Assembly: GCF_002902905.1 (NCBI RefSeq)
Contig: NZ_CP026124.1
Span: 2,666,001-2,730,000, forward strand
Origin: Achromobacter sp. AONIH1
GTDB taxonomy: Bacteria > Pseudomonadota > Gammaproteobacteria > Burkholderiales > Burkholderiaceae_B
Direction: 5' to 3'
DNA: 64,000 nt
Shown one piece after another: positions 1 to 12,000 of this stretch. Within the stretch, counting starts at the first letter, position 1. Each line of letters opens with the position of its first letter. The notes under the pieces are model-generated. The model made no database searches, was not told where the DNA came from, and saw nothing but the letters and a program-made list of their open reading frames with translations. The position numbers were made by a program, and so were the translations under genes.

Positions 1-3000
1 CGCTCAGCCTGGCCAGCTGCGTGGCGTCCAGCGGACCGTCGCCCACCACCTGCACGGCGCCGTCGCGCCGGTACGTCGCCTGGCGCTCGGGCGAGGGGGC
101 CGCGGCCCCCGGGCTGGATGCCGCGCCCGCCGTCGGCTCGTCGCCAAAGCCCAGGATCTGCACGCTGATGATCGAGGGCTGGTTCTGGCGCGCCTGGTTC
201 TGCGCGCGCTGCGCCGAGTCCTGGGCGGCGCCGACGGCCGAGCTGGCGGCGGCGCTGGCCGACGACAGCGCACCGGTGTTGACCGAGGCGGCCACCGGCA
301 CGCCGACGCTCTCGCCCTGCGCCTTGATGTTGGCGGCGTTGAGCACCTGCTGGGCATGGATGTTGATGTTGCCCGACACGCGGATGCCGGCCTCGCCCGC
401 GTCGATGGTACCCAGCGGCGCGTACAGGTCCACGTCGCCGGCCGGCACTTCCGCGATCGGCGCCAGCGTGGCGATGCCGGCGCCGGTGGCGGGCGCCGAC
501 GGCGACAGCGCCACGTTGCCGATGCTGTCGTAGCGGCGGGTCGGCGGGGTGTAGACCACGGTGGTCTTGGAGCCGCGACCGGCGTTGATGTCGCCCTGCG
601 CCGACCAGGCCAGGATGCTGCCGCCGAAGGTCGTCATGACGCGGCTCTGGCCCAGCAGGATGCTGTCGCGCGCATAGAACTGGATGTCGCCGCTGCCCTG
701 GGTCAGTACGCCTGCCGTGGCCGGCGGGACCGCGCCTTCCACGCCGTAGACCTGCGCGCCGCCGGGCGTCAGCACCTGGATGTCGCCGCCGGCGCGCGTC
801 TGCACTCCCGCGCCGCCATACATGGTGATGCCGCCGGCATAGTCGGCGCCGGCATCGCGCGCCGGGAACAGTGCGGCGATGGCCTGGCGGCCGCGCAGGA
901 AGCTGCCCAGGCGCGGGCTGGACTTGGCGTTGTACTCGCGGCCGCCGGCGCGCAGCTCGGCGAAGTAGACCTGGCGCGCGAACACGCGCTGCTGCTCGGG
1001 CGGCAGCGCGTCGAAGTAGGCGCGCGCGTCGCTGGTAGTGCCGGCGAAGCCGTAGACCTGCGTCAGCCACAGCAGCAGTTCGTGTTCGTAGGTCTTGAAC
1101 GGCAGGCCCTGGTCGGTCAACGGCCGCGACGGATCGGCGACGCGGGACGGGTCCAGGTAGCGGCGCAGGAAGCCGGCGTAGTCGGCGCCCTGCGCGCCCA
1201 GGCCGGCCTGCATGGCGATGCCGGCGCCCGGGCGGGTGTCGCCCGGCACCACCGGCCCCAAGCTCAGCACGGCGGCCTGGTCCAGCATCTGGATGTTGCG
1301 GCCGGCGCTGATTTCCAGCGTGCCGGGCCCGGCCACGGTGAAGCTGCCGGCGATGATGTCGCGGCCGGCGCGCACCAGCGAGACGTCGCTCGCCTGGTCG
1401 TGGATGAACAGGTTGTTGGTGTAGCTGTAGCTGAACGGGAAGGGGCTCGACTCCAGCGGTCCCAGGGGGCTGCCGCTGCCGACGATGTCGCGTCCGGCCA
1501 GCATGCGCACGGCGCCCGCGCCCAGGTGCCACTGCCTGCCGGTCAGGTTTTCCGGCGGGCCGAAGCGCAGCAGGCGGCCGCTGCTGACGCCGACCAGGTC
1601 GCCGTCCATCGCGTAGAAGCGCGACGCCGCCCAGGGGCCGGCCGCCGCCGCCGCCGGCGAGCCGAAGGCGAACAGCACGCGCTCGCCGTAGGAGCCGTCC
1701 TGCGACAGCGTATTGGGGCCCCAGATGGCGGAGTTGAAATTGCCGTTCTTCACCATGCCGACGAAGGCGGGGCGGTAGGGCGAGGCCAGCGTGTCCAGCG
1801 ATGCGCCGCTGCGCATGAGCGGCGCGTTGCCGCCGTAGATCGAATCGCCCGCCAGCAGGTCCAGGCGGCCGGCGGGGCCGGGCGCCAGCAGCACGGGGGT
1901 CTTGTAGTAGATGCTGCCGTTGGCGGCCACGGCCGACAACTGCGACGGGTAGGTCACGACGCTGTCGTTCAGCGGCGTCACCGGCATGATGGGCGTCAGG
2001 TTGCCGCCGGCCGAGAACAGGTCGATGGCGGTGTTCGCGGTCCACAGCGAGAACCAGGTGTTGGCGCCGTACACGCCCGGCGTGCCATTGGCCTGGACAT
2101 ACGGCATGGACAGCGGCATGGGCGCGCGGCCCGGATCGTCGGCCTTCTCGATGGCCAGGTCGCCCAGGCTGCGCAGCCGGAAGGCGCTGTCGCCGGCGTA
2201 CAGGGCGATGCCGCCCGTGGTCACGACGTCGGCCGCGCGGAACAGGTCCAGGGCGCGTGTGTCGCGCGCCGCCTTCACGCCGTACAGCGGATCGAGCCTG
2301 CCGAAGGACGCGGCCTGCAGCGAGGTCTGGCCGCGCAGGTTGGTGACCGAGCCGCTGGACTCGTAAGGCGTGGGCAAGGCCGGGTTCAGGGCGCCGCCCA
2401 CGCGCAGCTCGATGTCGCCGCCGCCGGTCAGCGCCAGACGGCCGTCGGCCTGCATGCGGCCGGTGCTGCCCACCGCCAGCACCAGGGCCTGGCTGCGCGG
2501 ATTGATCTGGCGCAGGCCGTCGCTGACCAGGCGGGGTTGCTGCCGGCCGGCATCGCCGCCCACGTCCATGCTCAGGTTGCCGCCGCCCAGCGTGCCGAAG
2601 CCGGTGAAGCCGCGCAATTCGTCGGTGGGCTGGTTGATGTCGCCGGCCACGTAAGTGCCGAAGTTGATCCACCAGGCGGTGGGCTGCGCCTGGCCGATGG
2701 CCGCCGAGCCGGATCCCTGGCGCCAGAGCCAGTTGCCTGGCGTGTCGCTGTTGTAGCCGATGGAGGATGTCACCGGCCGGCCATAGGACGCCGGGGATGC
2801 GAGCATCACGTCGCCGATCAGGTTGGCGCCGGCGCGCACGGTCAGGTTGCCGCCGCCGTCCGGATACCAGGCGCGGTAGACGCTTTGCGCGCCGCCGTTG
2901 ACGTAGGGCTCGAAGCCCTGGCTGGGATCGTTCGTCACCTTGCCGGCCAGGCCCCTCAGGCGCGGCTGGTTGTACGGGTCGCCGGCCTGGGTGGCGGTAG

Positions 3001-6000
3001 ACGAGGCGCCGGCGGTATAGACGCCGTACAGCGAATGCATGCGCAGGTCGCCGCCGGCCAGCAGATCCAGGTCGCCGGTGCCGGTGCGCAGCACGCTGAA
3101 GCGCGCGGTCGCGGGAGCCGCCAGATAATCCTTGGGCTCCTTGGCCTTGCAGTAGTCGGGCACGTCCTTGCACATCAACGCGGCTGACGGGTAGCCGAAG
3201 TTGTCGATGATGAACTGCTCGTCGATCACCGTGCCGGCCAGCCAGGGCATGCCGATGTCGTCGGCGCCCTGCTGGGTCCACAGGAAGTTGCCGGGCGCGT
3301 CGAAGCCGTACATGCCGTAGTGGTTGTCGGCCAGCACCAGGTTGCCGCGCTTGACGCCATATTGCGTGGCGCGCGTGTCGGCGCCGTCCAGGTCGGCGCC
3401 GCCGACCAGGCGCATCGACCAGGACTGCGAGCCTTCCGGCAGCATGGGCGCCACGGCCCAGACCTTGCCCTGCGCGTCGTTGACGACAGGACGCAGGTCC
3501 ACGTATTGCACGCCGGGATTGAGCTTGACGTTGGCGCCGGACGGAATCAGCGCGCCGCGCGGCAGGATGACGTTGCGCGCCAGCGTCAGCAGGTTGGAGC
3601 CATAGGGGACGTTCGGCAGGTTGGGCAGCGCGATGCCTGCGGGCCATTCGGTCGTGGCCAGGAAGGTCATGGCCGTGATGCGCCAGCCGGCGGCCAGTTT
3701 CGCGCCCGCGGCCAGCGTGCGAGGCTGCGCCAGCACGGTGCCGGCGGCCAGCGCCACGCTGCCGTCCGCGTTGAGCACGGCGGCCGACAGGATGGCGCCG
3801 GCCGGCAGCGTCAGCGGCTGGGCCAGCGCCGCCGTCACGGGCAGCACGGAGCCGGGCTCAAGCGTGAAGCTCGACAGCGTCACGCCGTAGTTCAGCACCA
3901 CGCCGCCGGGGATCTGCGTGCCGGCGGCCAGCTCCACGCCGGCGTGTGGCGTGACCATGTCGCCGCCGGTGTAGTCCACGCCCGGCAGCAGGCGCCAGCC
4001 CTTGGCGTCCTGCTTCACGTCCGGGGGCGGCGCGAAGCCGTCGTTGATGCTGCCGTGGATCTGCAGGTCGCCGCCGGCGCGGATCACCAGGTTGCCGACT
4101 TCGCCCGAGCCGTAGACGCCGGTCAGCGGGGTGTGCGGGTTGAGGCTGGCGTAGCGGTAGCGGGACAGGTCCAGGTCGCCCTGCACCACCAGGTCGCCGT
4201 CGGGCGTGGCGCTGCGGATCTCGATGCCGGGGCGCAGGTGCAGCGCGTCGGCATAGGGGCGCAGGCCGGCCAGCTTGCCGTCGACCAGGCTGGCGTTGGC
4301 CAGCGCCTGGGTGATGAAGGCGCGGCTGTCGTCGTGCAGGCGGTCCAGGTAGTCCTGGTCGATGATCTGATAGGGCTTGCCGCCGGCAGTGGTTTCGGTG
4401 CCGGGGGTGGCGCTGCGGTCCACCCACACGCCGTTGACGGCGATGCTGCGCGCGCCGCGGATGTCCAGCGGGCCGCGCGCCTCGATGTCGATGTCGCCGC
4501 CGCGCGCGCCGTTCAGGCGCGGCGCGTTCAGTTCCAGCGTGCCGCGCGGCTTGCCGTCCTGGCGCGGGTCGTCGCTGCCGGCGCGCAGGTCGATGCGCGC
4601 GCCGCCGTCCAGGCGCAGCGTGCCCTGGCCGGCCTTGAGTTCGACGATGGCGCGGTTGGGCGCGTCGATGATCTGGCCGTAGCTGTCGACGCGCAGCGTG
4701 GTGCCGTGCGCGTCCAGCACGGCGTTGGACGCGAGGCGCAGGCCGTCGCGCGCCGACAGGCGGATGCTGCCCACGCTGACGCCGCTGGCGTCGATGCGGC
4801 CGGCCACCGTGAGGCTGCCGGCGTCGACCGAGATATTGACTTCGCGGGCGCGGACTTCGTCGCCGATGGTCAGGTCGCCGCGCTTGATCTGGAAGCTGCG
4901 CGCGCCGTAGACCGAGCCCGCGTTCAGGCGCTGGTTCAGCGCGGTGAAATCCAGCTGCTGGGCGCGGATGTCGACGGCGCCCTGGGCATACGGCACGCGC
5001 GAGCCGCCGGTCTCGTAGTCGCCCGAGGCGCTGCCCAGGATGCGGCCTTGCAGGTCGACGCGGCCCGCGCCGGGATCCAGCGCGATGGCCGTCAGGCGGC
5101 CGGCGCGGTTGTAGCGGGCAGACAGGTCGATGACACTGCCGGCGGCCTGGGTGATGTCGCCGTGGCGGCTTTCCAGGATGGCCTCGCCGCCCCAGCTGTA
5201 TTTGGTCAGCTCCTCGAACGGCACGGGGCGGCCCGCCAGGTCCAGCTGCGCCTGGCCGGTCAGGACCAGCGCCCGGTCGGCGCGCAGCGCCACCTTTCCC
5301 GAAGGCAGGGCGATGCGGCCGTCGATGTTGAGCCGGCCCGCGTCCAGTCCAAGTTCCGCGCCCAGGCCGCGTATCGCGCCGGCCTGCGCGCCGGCGGGCA
5401 TGGCCAGGTTGATCGCGTCGCCGGCCTTGATCCGGTTGACCGAGCCGGCCTCGCCCGTGAGCAGCGGCGTGAACAGGTTCAGCGTGCCGCCGCTGTATTG
5501 CCAGCCGCCGGCGCTGTCGTAGGCGCCGCGCGTCTGGTACACGTTCAGGCTGCCGCGATGGTTGGCGGTGATGCGGTCGCTGGCGCGCAGGTTGACGTTG
5601 GCGAAACCCAGCGTCAGGCGCGCCTGGTCCAGGCCGCCGACGGGCTGGGTGTACGGGCCGTAGCCGAACTCGATGCGCTCGGCCTCGATGTTCAGCGACC
5701 CCTGGCCGGTGCCGGCGCCGTTGTTGACCACGCCGGCCGGCGCGCCGACCGCGCCGTTCCAGATCAGGTTGCCGGCGCGGATGGTGGCCGCATCGCCGGC
5801 CTGGCCGTAGCCGTAGATGGCCGGCGCGGTCAGCGCCAGCGTCCGCAGGCGCGACTTGCCGGTGGCCGGATCCAGCGTGTCCAGCACGACATTGTTGAAG
5901 AAGTTGAAGGAATCGCTGACGGCCAGCGTCAGCATTTCCAGCGCCGGCGCGCCGTGCTGCCGGTCGCCCGCCATCAGGCGGTCGAGCAGCGTCTGGTTCA

Positions 6001-9000
6001 GCGTCAGCCCGCTGGACAGGCCGCCGCGCGCGGCCGCGTCGGCCAGCGCCTGCTCGCTGCCGGCATTGACGCTGCCGACCGCCAGCGTCAGGTAGCGCGC
6101 GCCGTAGCGGGCGGCGTTGTCCAGTTCGAAGGCCTTGTTGGTGGCGAAGGCGATCGTGCCTTCCGAATAGAGCTGCGCCTCGCCCGCGCAGGCGGCGGGA
6201 CCGCAGGCGCCGATGCGGATGGCGCCCGCGCCGACGGGCGGCTGGTCGGCATCGGGCGGCAGCAGGTTGATCCAGCCGTTGGACACCGCCACCACGCTGG
6301 CGGGGCCGGGCCTGTAGGTGAAGCCGGTCGACGAGTCGAAGCCCGGCGCGCCGCGTCCCACGGTGTTGATGGATGCGCCGCGTTCGATGACGATGCTGCC
6401 CGAGGGCACGCCGGCGACCAGGAAGACCTCGGCGCCCGTCAGCTGGGCGCCCGCGCGCAGCGCGATGCTCTGGAAGTGGGTGGTGCCGTAGCCGAAATAG
6501 ACAATGTTGCCGATGTTCCGGTAGTCCACGGCCGGCGTGGCGCCCACCATCAGGCGCGGCGCGCCCAGGCGGTTGAGCTGGGCCGAGTCCAGCGAGAGGC
6601 CGTTGAATCCGGCGCTGCGGCCGGCGCCGGGCGCGGTGATTTCCAACGCGTCCTGCCAGCTGTTCATGGAAGCGACCGCGAGCGTGCCGCTGTTGCCGCC
6701 GCGAGCGGCCGAGAAATCGGCCCGGCCGGCGAAGCTGAAGGACTCGCCCGGCGCGTCCTTGGCCAGTAGCAGGCGCAGCGTGCGGGCATCGGCCGGCGCC
6801 AGCGCGCGCGGCTGTCCACGGCGCGCCGCGTCGGCCGCCACGAAGGCGGCGTAGTCCATTTCGTTGTACTGCGAGTACTGGCGCAGCACCTGGCCCGAGC
6901 TGATCAGCAACTGGCGCGGCACGGCGTCGGCGATACCGGCCGAGGCATTGCCCAGGCGGCCGGCGATGGACCAGGAGCCATTGCGCAGCCGCAGCGCGCC
7001 GGCAGCATCCAGGCCGGGCGTCGCGCCGTTGATCTCGACGCGGAAGGCGCCGGGCATCAGGGCGTAGGTGGACGGCATCAGCGTGTAGGTGCCGGCCGGC
7101 AATCCGGGAACGCCGGCGCCGATGGTGACCTGCTGGCCGATCTGCAGCTGGCTCTGGCCCGCGTCCGGCGCGGTCGGCGCGGCCATGGGCTGGGCACCCG
7201 GCACCAGCGCGTAGACGGGATTGGTGGACAGGCCGGGCAGGGTGAAGCCGCCTTGAGGATTGGTCTGCACCAGCGGATTGAAGCGCGCGTCGGTGGAGCC
7301 GCCGCGGCCCGAGATGAAACCCGCGCCCAGCAGCTGTCCGCCGCCGGACAGGTCCACCAGTGCGTTGTCGCCGACCTGCACGGTCTGGCCGGCGAGCTGC
7401 AGGCCCACGGACAGGCTGCCATGGTATTCCCCGCCGCCCTGGCCGGTCAGGCGCACGTCCTGCCCCAGCCATTGATAGCCGACGCCGTCGACGGTGCCGC
7501 CATAGGGCATCGTCAGGCCGCGTCCGCTGACGGAGGTGACGCTGCCGGGCAGCAGCGTCACGCGCGAGGTGAGGCCGTTGGTGCTCGCCTCGCCGATCTC
7601 CAGCAGGCCGAGCGGCGCGCGCAGCACGCCGCCCTGTTCGATGATGTCGGCCGCGAGCCGCAACGTGCCGAAGGCGCTGTAGGGCATGTCTGGCAACTGA
7701 TCGGCGGCGCGCCGGATCACGAGGCGGCTGCCGGCCTCGAAACCCGGTTGGCCGTCGCGCTTGCCGCCCACGCCCGCCACCACGCGCACGACGGCGCCGG
7801 TCTCGGGATAGATCTGGGCGGCGGTCAGCGTCAGGTCGCCGGGCGTGGCGAACTGCGTGGTGAGGACGGCGCTCGAGTCCCGGTTCAGCGCGCCCAGGCC
7901 GCCCAGGATGCGGATGTCGCCACGGCTGACCAGTTCGGCCATGGGGAAGCCCAGGCCGGTGTAGCGCGTCGGTCCCGAGGCCGGATGCGTGATGGCCAGG
8001 GGGCCGAGCGTGACGTTGTCGCGCAGGTCGATCAGGCCGGCTTCGGCGCGCAGCACGGATGCACTGACGCGATTGCTGGTGATTGGCGCCGGCAGCGGCC
8101 GCTGGTAGCCCTCGCGGCTATTGCCGTCGGTGGCGCCGGCCAGCATGATGTAGGGCGCGGCCAGCCGAACGCGCGCCGTCGGCGCGGCATCGGGCGTCAT
8201 GGCGAGGGTCCGGCTGAACAGGCGCAGGCTCTGGCCCAGGTTCAGCGTGACGTCGCCGGCGAAGCTGAGCAGGCCATTGGACAGCAGGTCCAGCGCGCCG
8301 AAGCCGCCTTGCTCCAGCTGGTCGGCGCCCAGCGTGGCGTGGCCATAGGCCAGCTTGTCGGCGGCCGTGGCGGGATTGTCCAGCGCGGCAGGCAAGCCCG
8401 CCGTCGCCTTGTCCGACAGCACGAAGTCGCGCGGCGCCTTGACCCGGTCCTGGATCGCGCTGCTCTTGTATTCGGGCGTGTCCAGCCCCAGCGCCAGGCG
8501 GCCGCCGGCCGCGCCGGCGCCGCCCGAACGCGCGATCATCTGTCCGTCCAGGTACAGGCCGTTGGCCGAGCTGATGGCGATCAGCCCGCCGGCGCTGGCG
8601 GCGGCCACCGGCGCGCCGTTGGCCAGCAGGCTGGCGGAGGCGCCGGATGCGTCCAGCCGGCTGCCCGGCCGCAGCACGATGAACAGGTCCGGCGCGGCCA
8701 CGTTGCCCTTGGCGACGTTGACCACGCCGCCCAGCGTGATGCTGCCGCCATCCTGCAGCAGGCCGTAGGACTGGCCCTTGAGGTTGACCGCCGTGGCCGC
8801 GCGCGCGGCCACGTCCAGCACGGCGCGTTCGCCGACCCAGAGCGAGCGGCCGGAGCCGGTCGCCATCATCTCGTCCATGGTCGTGTCGCGCAGCGCGGTC
8901 ACCGCGATGCGGCCCGACCAGGCCTGCAGCGTGCCGTTCAGCGTGATCTGGCCGATGCCGGCCAGGTTGATGCGCTGGCCCGGGTCGACCGCCACCAGCG

Positions 9001-12000
9001 AACCTTCCGCCAGCGTCAGGCCGACGCGGGACAGCTCGTTCTGCGCGGTCCGCAGCGTGCCGCTCTGCAGGGTCAGGCTGGCGCCCTTGCGCTGCGTCAG
9101 CACGCTCTTGACCGCGTCTTCCTGGTAGAGCGGCGGCGTCCAGGCCTGCAGGGCCCGCGTCTTGTCCGTCGCGGCGGCGGCGTCCGGCGCCAGGCGCAGC
9201 AGCGGCATCGAGACGCGCAGCTGCGCGCCTTCGACGACTTCCAGGCCGCGCGTGCCGATCAGTTCGTATTGCGAGAAGCCCTGCGCGAAGTCGCTGTCCG
9301 CCAGCACCGACACGCCGGCGGGCGCGGCCTGGCCGCGCTGCTCGGCGCGCACCACGCGGATCTGGTTGGCCTGCAGGGTCAGCTTGCCGCCGCCGTCCAC
9401 GCCGCGCGCGGCCAGCGCGCCGTCCAGCGCCAGCACGCCGGGCGACCCCGCCGATCCGGCCTCCAGCAGCAGATCGCCGCCCCGGCCGGCCAGGGCCTTG
9501 CCGCCGCTCTGGATGGCGGCCCCGCCGCTCACGTCCACCAGGCTGCCCTGGCCGAGCGCGATGCTGCCGCTGCTGCGCAGCGCCACCTGTCCGCCGTTGC
9601 GGCGCGCCAGGCCGGGCGAGGCGGCGGGATCGAGCGCGGCATTGGTCCACAGGCCGCTGACATCGAGCGTGGCGCCCGCCGCCAGCGTGACGCCGGCGGG
9701 CTTGCCGGTCGCGGGCCGGACGAGGACGTCCTCGATCGCGCCACGGTCATTGACCTGCCTGAGCACGTTGCCGGCCTGGATGCGGCCGCCCTGCGCGGCG
9801 ATGCCGGCCTGGATGTCGACCTGCGGCGCGTACAGCAGCACGCCGGCGCCGGGGGCGAACCCCAGCGCCTGTTCGACGGCGATCCTTTCCTTGGCGGCCA
9901 CGGTCAGCTGACCCGGATTGACCGCGTTCAGCCAGGCGGCGTCCAGGCGTATCTCGCCGTCGGCGGCCGGACCGCTGCCGATGGATACCTTGCCGGCCAG
10001 CGCGGCCAGGGCCCAGTTCACCTGGCCGCTGTCGGCGTCGTAGCGCGGCAGGTAGCTGCCGACGATCAGGCGGCCGCGGCGCGCCACGGTCGTCTGCGAC
10101 TGCAGATAGCCGTCCATGTCCCATTGCGGCGCATCGGTCTGGCGCGGGCCCTGGTAGACCTCGCCGGTGACGCCGCCTTCCAGCCGGGCCTGCCCGGTCG
10201 AGACGATCAGGGCGCCGGCGTCGCGGCCGACGGTGTAGCCGTTCTCGAACCGCGTCCGGGGGCCGATCAAGGGGTTGTAGAAGACCCGCGTGGCCTTGTC
10301 GCCCCAGCGCTGGTGCACCTGCTCGAAGCCCTTGTACAGGCCGGTGTAGAGCAGGTCGCCGGGCGCGCGCGACACGTCGTAGAGGCGGCCGTCGGCGCCG
10401 CGCAGCCAGCTCTGGCGGATGTACCCGTCCTGCACGTCCAGCGTGCCGCCGGACAGGTTGATGTCCGAGCCGGTGTGGGTGACCAGCGCGCCGCCGGTGA
10501 AGGTGGCGGTGCCGCCCTGGGCCAGCCATTCGCTTGCCGTGCGCCCGCTGGTGGCCAGGTAGCCGCCCACTTCCAGCAGGCCGCCGCCGGTGTACCAGCG
10601 CTCGCCGGCATAGCCGTTGGCGCCGCCGGGCACCTTGACCAGCGTGCGCCGGTCGATCCAGATCTCGCTGTTGTTCAGCAGCTTGCTGTCCCGGTTGACC
10701 GGCGCGTCGCGCTGTTCATTGCCCTGGACGTCGATCTTCAGATTGTTCGATTCCATGGCCAGGCGCACGCCGATGGCACCCGCCACGTCCAGCCGCGCGC
10801 CGGCGTCGAGCAGGGTCTGCCTGCGCGCCGACACGGCGATCTGGCCGCCGGTGGCCAGCGTGGTCGAGCCGTCCAGGAACGAGGCCAGGTTGCCGCTCAC
10901 CACTTCGATGCGCGGCAGGTCCGGGCGGTCGGCCACCGTGCTCAGGTTGTCGAAGACGCCGGCCGTGTTGTTGTTGGCGAGGCCGTCCAGCGTCTTGAGC
11001 GCGGCGGTGCGCTGGCCCTCCAGGCCGGTCACGGCGGATGGCTCCAGCAGCACGGCGGTGACGCTGCCCGCGCCCAGCGTCACGCTGCCGCTGGCGTCGC
11101 TGGCGCGGTTCAGCAGGTGGATGGCGCCGCGCGCGCCGATGTCGGTGCTGGCGACCAGCACGCCGTCCTGCCGGATCTGATGGCCGGTCAGCGTGATGTC
11201 GCCGGTGGTGGCGCTGATCAGGCCGCTGTTGCGCACCAGGCCCGCCGTGCTGGCGGGCTTGAGCGCGGCGCTGACTTCATTGCCGGCCGTGGTGGACTTG
11301 AGGTTGCCGTCGGTGCCGTAGCCCTTGCGGATGTAGAAGTCGTCGCCGGCCGCCAGCGCGGTCTGGCCGCCAGGCGTGGCGATGGCGCCGGCGTTGTGGA
11401 CCTCGCGGCCCAGCAGCAGCACGTAGCCGCCGCCCTTGGTCGCGGTGGTGGACGCGGCGGTGTCGATGCGCGCGCCGGCCTGCACCTGTATCTGCCCCAG
11501 CGCGTCCTTGAAGGTGGGCAGCGTGCCGTTGGCATCGGTATAGATGCCCTTGTCGCGGAACTGCTGGTCGGTGATGGTGGCGGCGGCGGCCACCAGGTTG
11601 CGCGCGTTGACCTGGCTGGTGCCGGTGAAGATCACGCCGTTCTGGTTGACCACCAGCACGGTGCCGTCGGCCTTGATCGCGCCGTGGATCTCGCTGGGTT
11701 TCGCGGACGCGCCCACCACGCGGTTCAGCGCCGCGTCGGACGCGTTCTGCTTGAATTGCAGTGTGGTGTTGCGGCCGACGTTGAAGCTGTCCCAGTTCAG
11801 GATGGCGCGCGACTGCGTCTGCTCGATGGTCACGACCTGGCGGCCATCGGCCGTGCTCTTCTGCGGCGCCTTGGCGCCTTCCCATTTGGCCTGCGCGCCC
11901 TCGGCCGCCCACAGGCCGCCCGGCGTCAGTCCGTCCGGCACGCCGGCGCCATTGGCGGCCGCCGCCGCGCGCGCGGCGGCCTGCGCCGCCTGCTGCGCGG

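Noticed and set aside
3858..9650. Minus-strand frames at 3858-7472 and 8118-9650
   Set aside because: They are in a different register from the adhesin and consist of Arg/Gly/Pro-rich low-complexity sequence; the true frame continues through both.
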